Below are positions 7,456-11,735 of a stretch of 11,735 nt of DNA, in pieces (position 1 is the first letter of the stretch; every line of letters begins with the position of its first letter). This DNA is from JBCBST01 sp039819115. Lineage in GTDB: Bacteria; Bacteroidota; Rhodothermia; Balneolales; Balneolaceae. Where the stretch lies: positions 1 through 11,735 of the forward strand of contig JBCBST010000102.1 of NCBI GenBank assembly GCA_039819115.1, read 5' to 3'. Made by a program: the position numbers and the translations under genes. The notes below the pieces were generated by a model. The model searched no databases and was not told where the DNA came from. It saw only the letters and a list, made by a program, of their open reading frames with translations.

Positions 7456-8781
7456 ATGGAAGATAAGTTTGATTGTATTGTAATAGGTGGAGGTGTCGCC
7501 GGCCTGGCTGCTGCTATGATTCTCGCGCGAAATAATGTCAAGTTTATGCTCATCGAACGCGGAGAGTTTGCCGGGGCAAAAAATGTTTCTGGTGGGGTAT
7601 TATGGGGAAGTGATTTAGCTAAACTGGTACCCAATTACTGGAAGGAGGAAGATGGAGGCTGGGAGCGATATATTAACCACCGTCGGCTTACCTTTATGGA
7701 TGAACAGTCTACCTTTTCGCTCGACTTTAAATCCTCCCATTTTAATGAAACACCCTACACCGGTGTCGTGGTTCTGCGATCGAAATTTGATAACTGGCTT
7801 TCAGGAAAAGTTCAGGAAGCAATCGATGCCAGCGAATACCCGATGGACTCTTTCATTGCTACTGACATTAAAGTAGATGAAGTGCTGCTTGAACATGATA
7901 AAGCTGTTGGGATTAAAACCGGGGAAGACGAATTCTATGCCGACTCGGTAATTATAGCTGAGGGTGTAAACAATCTGCTCACCAGACAGGTTGGACTGCA
8001 AGATAAGTATGTGCCTGCCGATCATATGTTAACCGGCATTAAAGAGATTATCCGATTTGATCAAAGCGTACTGGAAGATCGGTTTCAGTTGAATGGTTTA
8101 AGCGGGATGAGTAATGAATTTGTAGGCTGGGCCACTAACGGTATAGAAGGTGGGGGTTTTTTGTATACCAACCGGGATACTATTTCGCTAGGCCTGGTTC
8201 TTGGGTTGAAGGATTTACGTGAAAAGCAGCAGAAGCCGTACGATGTGCTCAATCATTTCAAGAGCCATCCTACCATAGCTGATACCATCAAGGGTGGGGA
8301 AGTCGTTGAGTATTCTGCTCATGTGGTATCTTCCGGTGATTCCCGGGTAATGCCCAAACAGCTGTATAAAGACGGAATATTACTTGCCGGTGAAGCCGCA
8401 AATTTATTGATGAACGCCGGAAAAGCCATCCAGGGGATGGATTATGCCATGCGCTCAGGTATACTTGCCGCTGAAACCATTGTGGAAGCCAAAGCAAAGA
8501 ATGATTACACCTCTACCACACTGAAAAGCTACCGTACTAAAATGGATGAAAGCTATATCATGAAAGATATACGTGGCTTCCAGAATGCGGTACATCTGTT
8601 ACATACCGATACGATGCAGCATAAAGTACCGAATCTGGTATGTGACTTTGGACGACAATTTTTCACCATTAAAAATGAACCTACTCCAAAATCCCGACAG
8701 ATGCTTCGCGGCGCCATAAAACGCCATGCTTCACTCTGGGAATTGGCAAAACTCGGAATAAAAGCCGGGAAATCGCTTTAA
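7456..8781 (+). CDS. fixC: FixC-like FAD-dependent ETF:quinone oxidoreductase, flavoprotein part
   Basis: The 441-residue protein belongs to the FixC/geranylgeranyl-reductase-type flavoprotein family. It starts with an FAD dinucleotide fold, IVIGGGVAGLAAA (8-20), with Glu34 at the end of the second strand to bind ribose. The FixC-specific AKNVSGG follows at 41-47. The second FAD motif GILLAGEAANLLMN (307-320) leads into AGKAIQGMDYAMRSG (321-335), the FixC counterpart of the GDAAG...GMDLA segment. In mitochondrial ETF-QO this module and the ferredoxin module are one chain; here they are two genes, with the FeS part encoded 70 bases downstream (FixX). The likely job is to accept electrons from EtfAB and reduce menaquinone at the membrane. 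I saw no transmembrane helix, so membrane contact would be peripheral. Confidence 0.92.
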   Translation: MEDKFDCIVIGGGVAGLAAAMILARNNVKFMLIERGEFAGAKNVSGGVLWGSDLAKLVPNYWKEEDGGWERYINHRRLTFMDEQSTFSLDFKSSHFNETPYTGVVVLRSKFDNWLSGKVQEAIDASEYPMDSFIATDIKVDEVLLEHDKAVGIKTGEDEFYADSVIIAEGVNNLLTRQVGLQDKYVPADHMLTGIKEIIRFDQSVLEDRFQLNGLSGMSNEFVGWATNGIEGGGFLYTNRDTISLGLVLGLKDLREKQQKPYDVLNHFKSHPTIADTIKGGEVVEYSAHVVSSGDSRVMPKQLYKDGILLAGEAANLLMNAGKAIQGMDYAMRSGILAAETIVEAKAKNDYTSTTLKSYRTKMDESYIMKDIRGFQNAVHLLHTDTMQHKVPNLVCDFGRQFFTIKNEPTPKSRQMLRGAIKRHASLWELAKLGIKAGKSL

Positions 8782-8851
8782 AACAAAAGTGAGAAGTGAA
8801 CAATAAACAATTATCTATTGGCGTCAGTCTTTAAGATTAAATAGCAGAATC

Positions 8852-9154
8852 ATGAAACTATTGAAGCTTTCTGAACAACTCGGATTAGTTAATTACCGAA
8901 ACCAGGCAAAATCGGAGATTAAGCCTCATATTATTGTGGATACCGATATCTGTAACTCTACCTGCCCACACAAATGTACCACCTGGGTATGCCCCGCTAA
9001 TTGTTACACTATGGATGAAACAGGCCAGGTTCACTTTCAGGTAGAGGATTGTATTGAATGTGGAACATGTATGTATGCCTGCGACCAGGGTGCAGTAGAC
9101 TGGAATTACCCCGATCCGGAAATAGGAAGAGGTGTTAACTGGAACTTTGGATAA
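8852..9154 (+). CDS. fixX: FixX-like ferredoxin, iron-sulfur part of ETF:quinone oxidoreductase
   Basis: The 100-residue protein has nine cysteines. Cys47 (followed by Pro48) with Cys67, Cys70 and Cys73 in DCIECGTC match the four ligands of the single [4Fe-4S] cluster in ETF-QO. Cys34, Cys38, Cys42 and Cys77 could bind a second cluster, since C34-x3-C38-x3-C42-x4-C47-P and C67-x2-C70-x2-C73-x3-C77 together look like a two-cluster ferredoxin; Cys51 would be spare. The C-terminus, with WNYP at 84-87 and a final NFG, is the usual FixX ending (compare EWxYP...FRFG). An extra N-terminal stretch of about 25 residues precedes the ferredoxin fold. It should pair with the FixC-like protein encoded just upstream and relay electrons from FAD to quinone or to a low-potential acceptor. 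It is the last gene of the cluster; no terminator is visible after it. Confidence 0.93.
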   Translation: MKLLKLSEQLGLVNYRNQAKSEIKPHIIVDTDICNSTCPHKCTTWVCPANCYTMDETGQVHFQVEDCIECGTCMYACDQGAVDWNYPDPEIGRGVNWNFG

Positions 9155-9265
9155 TCACGTTACCCTGGTTTCTTAGATCATTTTTAATTTCCCAAAATGA
9201 ATAGAACCATTGTATAAAGGTTTGGGTTATGTTCCTGTCTCACAATAATTAATGAAGCCTAACGC
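9155..9265. other. Intergenic gap between fixX and bshA
   Basis: This 111-base AT-rich gap is the longest in the window. I see no strong hairpin terminator for fixX and no ORF worth calling. TATAAA at 9213-9218 could serve as a -10-type element for bshA, but there is no matching -35, so this is weak. The gap leaves open whether bshA has its own promoter or is read from the etf cluster. Confidence 0.35.
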
Positions 9266-10414
9266 ATGAATATTGGTATCGTCTGTTATCCTACTTTTGG
9301 AGGAAGTGGGGTTGTAGCTACTGAATTAGCTAAAACATTAGCCTCAAAAGGACACAAAATTCATGTACTCAGTTATGCGCGCCCCGCGCGGTTAGATATT
9401 TTAAATACAAATATCGAGTATCACGAAGTCTCGGTTAACTCATACCCCTTATTTGAGTACCCGCCTTATGCGTTAGCCCTGGCTACTCAAATGGTTAACC
9501 TGATTGAGTATCAGCAACTCGACCTATTGCACGTTCATTATGCGCTTCCACATGCTACAAGTGCATATTTAGCCAAACAAATTGCAGCCGAAAAAGGGGT
9601 ACACGTTCCTATAATCACTACGCTTCATGGAACAGATATTACTTTGGTAGGAAGCGACCCCAGCTACAAAGATGTAGTGGAATTTTCCATTGATAAAAGT
9701 GATGGAGTAACCGCTGTTTCGGAATATCTGAAAGAAGAAACCAACCGGCTCTTTGATATCAATCAGGATATCCGGGTAGTGCCGAATTTTATTGACCTTG
9801 AACGGTTTCAAAAATCAAACAAGAGCCACTTCAAAAAAGCGATTTGCCCCAATGATGAAAAAGTGGTGGTGCACGTATCTAACTTCCGGAAAGTAAAGCG
9901 TGTACCCGAAGTAATAACCGTTTTTGACCGAATACTGAAGCATAACATCCAAGCAAAGTTACTACTGGTCGGAGATGGTCCTGATCGTCAAAAAACAGAG
10001 CAGCAGTGCCGGGATTTAGGCATTTGCGAACATGTTCGGTTCCTTGGCAAGCTGGAGCAGGTAGAAGAAGTGCTTTCTATAGCCGACTTGTTTTTGATTC
10101 CATCGGGTTCAGAAACATTTGGGTTAGCGGCTCTGGAGGCTATGAGCTGTAGCGTCCCGGTAATCAGTTCAAATATTGGTGGCCTGCCTGAAGTGAATGT
10201 GGAAGGAGAAACAGGATTTTTATGTGATCTGGACGATGTGGACTGTATGGCCGAACGTGCATTCCAGATCCTTACCAATCCAGAGCTGCACGCGACGATG
10301 TCTTCTAATGCCCGCAAACATGCCGAACGGTTCAATCAGGATTTTATCGTAGACCAGTATGTATCGTTTTACGAAGAAGTAAAAAACGGGATGATCAAGC
10401 CCGAATTGGTCTAA
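9266..10414 (+). CDS. bshA: N-acetyl-alpha-D-glucosaminyl L-malate synthase BshA (bacillithiol biosynthesis)
   Basis: The 382-residue protein is a GT4-family, GT-B fold glycosyltransferase. BshA joins UDP-GlcNAc and L-malate to make GlcNAc-malate, the first step to the thiol bacillithiol. The match is specific to BshA rather than to general GT4 enzymes: CYPTFGGSGVVATELAK (7-23), LLHVHYALPHATSA (87-100), TTLHGTDITLVGSDPS (118-133) and SDGVTAVSEYLK (145-156). The C-terminal UDP-sugar domain has LLVGDGPD (233-240) and the GT4 E-x7-E motif, Glu283 and Glu291, in SETFGLAALEAM. Length is normal. The deacetylase BshB and the ligase BshC are not in this window. The gene converges with sucC, with a terminator hairpin in between. 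An out-of-frame ATG at 9252 opens a 5-codon frame whose stop overlaps the start codon, probably by chance. Confidence 0.95.
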   Translation: MNIGIVCYPTFGGSGVVATELAKTLASKGHKIHVLSYARPARLDILNTNIEYHEVSVNSYPLFEYPPYALALATQMVNLIEYQQLDLLHVHYALPHATSAYLAKQIAAEKGVHVPIITTLHGTDITLVGSDPSYKDVVEFSIDKSDGVTAVSEYLKEETNRLFDINQDIRVVPNFIDLERFQKSNKSHFKKAICPNDEKVVVHVSNFRKVKRVPEVITVFDRILKHNIQAKLLLVGDGPDRQKTEQQCRDLGICEHVRFLGKLEQVEEVLSIADLFLIPSGSETFGLAALEAMSCSVPVISSNIGGLPEVNVEGETGFLCDLDDVDCMAERAFQILTNPELHATMSSNARKHAERFNQDFIVDQYVSFYEEVKNGMIKPELV

Positions 10415-10429
10415 CCTACCCCAAATAAA

Positions 10430-10455
10430 AAAGCCCGATCTCGCAACCGGGCTTT
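10430..10455 (-). terminator. Rho-independent terminator between convergent sucC and bshA
   Basis: An 8-base perfect stem (AAAGCCCG at 10430-10437 with CGGGCTTT at 10448-10455) encloses a 10-base loop. Read on the minus strand, the stem is followed by TTTTTTATTT counted from its last three T's, a good U-tract, so it is a classic terminator for sucC, 34 bases past its stop. On the plus strand only three T's follow before CACATTC, so it would end bshA transcripts less efficiently, although the same stem can still form 15 bases after the bshA stop. Confidence 0.85.
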
Positions 10456-10488
10456 CACATTCGCTAATTAAAAAAAGACGACTCCGTG

Positions 10489-11697
10489 TTATGCGGCGAG
10501 TACTTTTGATACCGCTTCGGCAGCTTCTTTTAATAACACCGCAGAAATCACGTTCAATCCGGAGTTATCAATGATTTCTTTAGCTTCGGCAGCATTGGTT
10601 CCCTGAAGCCGCACAATAATCGGCACATTTTTCACTTTCTGTGCAATTTCCGGATCCTTCACGGCTTCAATTACGCCGTTTGCAACCCGATCACAACGCA
10701 CGATTCCACCGAATATATTAATCAGGATCGCTTTCACGTTTGGATCTTCCAGTATGATGCGGAATCCGTTCTTAACGGTATCCACATTAGCACCACCACC
10801 CACATCCAGGAAGTTGGCAGGCTCACCACCTGATAGTTTGATGATATCCATAGTAGCCATAGCCAATCCGGCTCCGTTTACCATACAACCTACATTTCCA
10901 TCCAGCTTGATGTAGTTCAGATTATACTTACCGGCTTCCAGTTCAAATGGATCCTCTTCGGCTTCGTCTTTCAACTCAGCTAGATCAGCATGTCGGTACA
11001 GCGCGTTTCCATCAAATGTTACTTTTGCATCGAGGGCATAGATATCATCATCCGGTGTTACGATCAACGGATTGATCTCAAACATATCGGAGTCGGTTTC
11101 CTCATACGCTTTATACAGGGCCATGATAAACTTGATCGCCTTTTTAAGTGCCGCTCCTTCCAGCCCCAATTCAAAAGCGATGCGTCTTGCCTGATTTACC
11201 TGCAGGGGCATACCCGGCTCTACCCATTCTTTAATGATTTTCTCTGGTGTTTCTTCCGCGACTTTTTCAATTTCGACCCCACCTTCCGTAGAAGCCATAA
11301 TCACATTCTTAGAAACGCCGCGATCGAGCAAAATCCCAAGATAAAACTCTTGCTTAATGTCGACCCCATCCGTGACGTATAGCCGTTGAACCAACTGCCC
11401 TTCTTCACCGGTCTGGATGGTTACCAGTACATCTCCCAATAACGATTCGGCTGCCTCTCTCACTTCTTCAACCGTTTTGCACAAAATTACCCCTTTGGCG
11501 TTGTTCTTCTTTGTGCGCCCTTTTCCCCGGCCGCCAGCATGAATCTGAGCCTTAACAACAAACAACGAAGTTCCTTGCTCCTGCATCTTTTGTGCAGCTT
11601 CCACTGCTTCTTCTACTGTTGTGGCCGCAATACCAGCAGGAACAGCTACTCCGTATTGCTTTAAAATTTCTTTGGCTTGATACTCGTGTATTTTCAT
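10489..11697 (-). CDS. sucC: Succinyl-CoA synthetase (ADP-forming) beta subunit
   Basis: The 402-residue protein is the ATP-grasp subunit of succinyl-CoA synthetase, which makes ATP (or GTP) while converting succinyl-CoA to succinate in the TCA cycle. It starts with the hallmark MKIHEYQAKEILKQYGVAVP. The nucleotide-binding ATP-grasp part shows KAQIHAGGRGKGRTK (49-63), and the metal-binding region has FEINPLIV (206-213, with Asn209) and ALDAK (221-225, with Asp223). The beta-subunit signature is GAGLAMATMDIIKLSGGEPA (275-294), followed by NFLDVGGGA; the C-terminal flavodoxin-like domain has INIFGGIVRCD (326-336). All expected residues appear present. The partner gene sucD, which often follows sucC directly, is not downstream: a terminator and the convergent bshA are there instead. 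No clear ribosome binding site precedes the ATG; only 38 bases of upstream sequence are in the window. Confidence 0.98.
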   Translation of the reverse strand: MKIHEYQAKEILKQYGVAVPAGIAATTVEEAVEAAQKMQEQGTSLFVVKAQIHAGGRGKGRTKKNNAKGVILCKTVEEVREAAESLLGDVLVTIQTGEEGQLVQRLYVTDGVDIKQEFYLGILLDRGVSKNVIMASTEGGVEIEKVAEETPEKIIKEWVEPGMPLQVNQARRIAFELGLEGAALKKAIKFIMALYKAYEETDSDMFEINPLIVTPDDDIYALDAKVTFDGNALYRHADLAELKDEAEEDPFELEAGKYNLNYIKLDGNVGCMVNGAGLAMATMDIIKLSGGEPANFLDVGGGANVDTVKNGFRIILEDPNVKAILINIFGGIVRCDRVANGVIEAVKDPEIAQKVKNVPIIVRLQGTNAAEAKEIIDNSGLNVISAVLLKEAAEAVSKVLAA

Positions 11698-11735
11698 GGA
11701 ATAATAAGCGGATTAATTATGGGCCGGAGCCATTA

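Noticed and set aside
9252..9269. Five-codon open frame whose TGA overlaps the bshA start (ATGA), a possible coupling leader peptide
   Set aside because: It has no ribosome binding site and no amino-acid bias suggesting attenuation; a frame this short arises easily by chance.
9988..10335. 115-codon minus-strand open frame
   Set aside because: It is antisense to the conserved UDP-sugar domain of bshA and has no recognisable motif.
10990..11382. 130-codon plus-strand open frame
   Set aside because: It lies wholly inside sucC on the opposite strand; its Cys/Ile/Phe-rich product is typical of an antisense shadow.

Overview
The window most likely comes from the chromosome of a member of the Bacteroidota/Balneolota/Rhodothermota group (FCB bacteria). 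The clues are a DUF4835 (PorD-type) protein, a PorV/PorQ-like outer-membrane barrel, a helix-hairpin-helix protein joined to an outer-membrane barrel, the bacillithiol enzyme BshA, moderate GC content, and an almost complete lack of Shine-Dalgarno sequences. Placement is by protein character only; there is no rRNA or other marker gene here. Coding density is very high. The longest non-coding gap is 111 bases, so no stretch above 300 bases lacks a gene. I saw no RNA gene, mobile element, CRISPR array or phage sign.

Left block, minus strand (4533 down to 1): three genes read as one probable operon. In transcription order they are a PorV/PorQ-like barrel, a large protein with a ComEA-like DNA-binding hairpin domain followed by a predicted outer-membrane barrel, and an SLC13-type inner-membrane transporter with two RCK_C/TrkA-C domains, cut by the window edge. 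The first two overlap by 4 bases (ATGA). The third follows after 30 bases with a clear ribosome binding site.

Divergent gene (4554-5495, plus): a secreted DUF4835 protein, the family now linked to type IX secretion as PorD. It starts only 20 bases from the PorV/PorQ-like gene on the other strand.

Central block, plus strand (5577-9154): etfB-etfA-fixC-fixX. The two electron-transfer flavoprotein subunits are followed by a flavin dehydrogenase and a ferredoxin-like protein that together form a split ETF:quinone oxidoreductase. The set should pass electrons from acyl-CoA dehydrogenases or similar enzymes to the quinone pool. It could alternatively be an electron-bifurcating FixABCX/EtfABCX complex; the FixX-like protein has enough cysteines for two [4Fe-4S] clusters.

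Right block: bshA (9266-10414, plus) makes the first intermediate of bacillithiol. It converges with sucC (11697-10489, minus), the beta subunit of succinyl-CoA synthetase. A hairpin terminator lies between them and is oriented best for sucC. No sucD follows sucC.

Most genes are recognisable core metabolism. The least explained part is the left block, where a periplasmic DNA-binding-type domain is joined to an outer-membrane barrel and translationally coupled to a second barrel gene.
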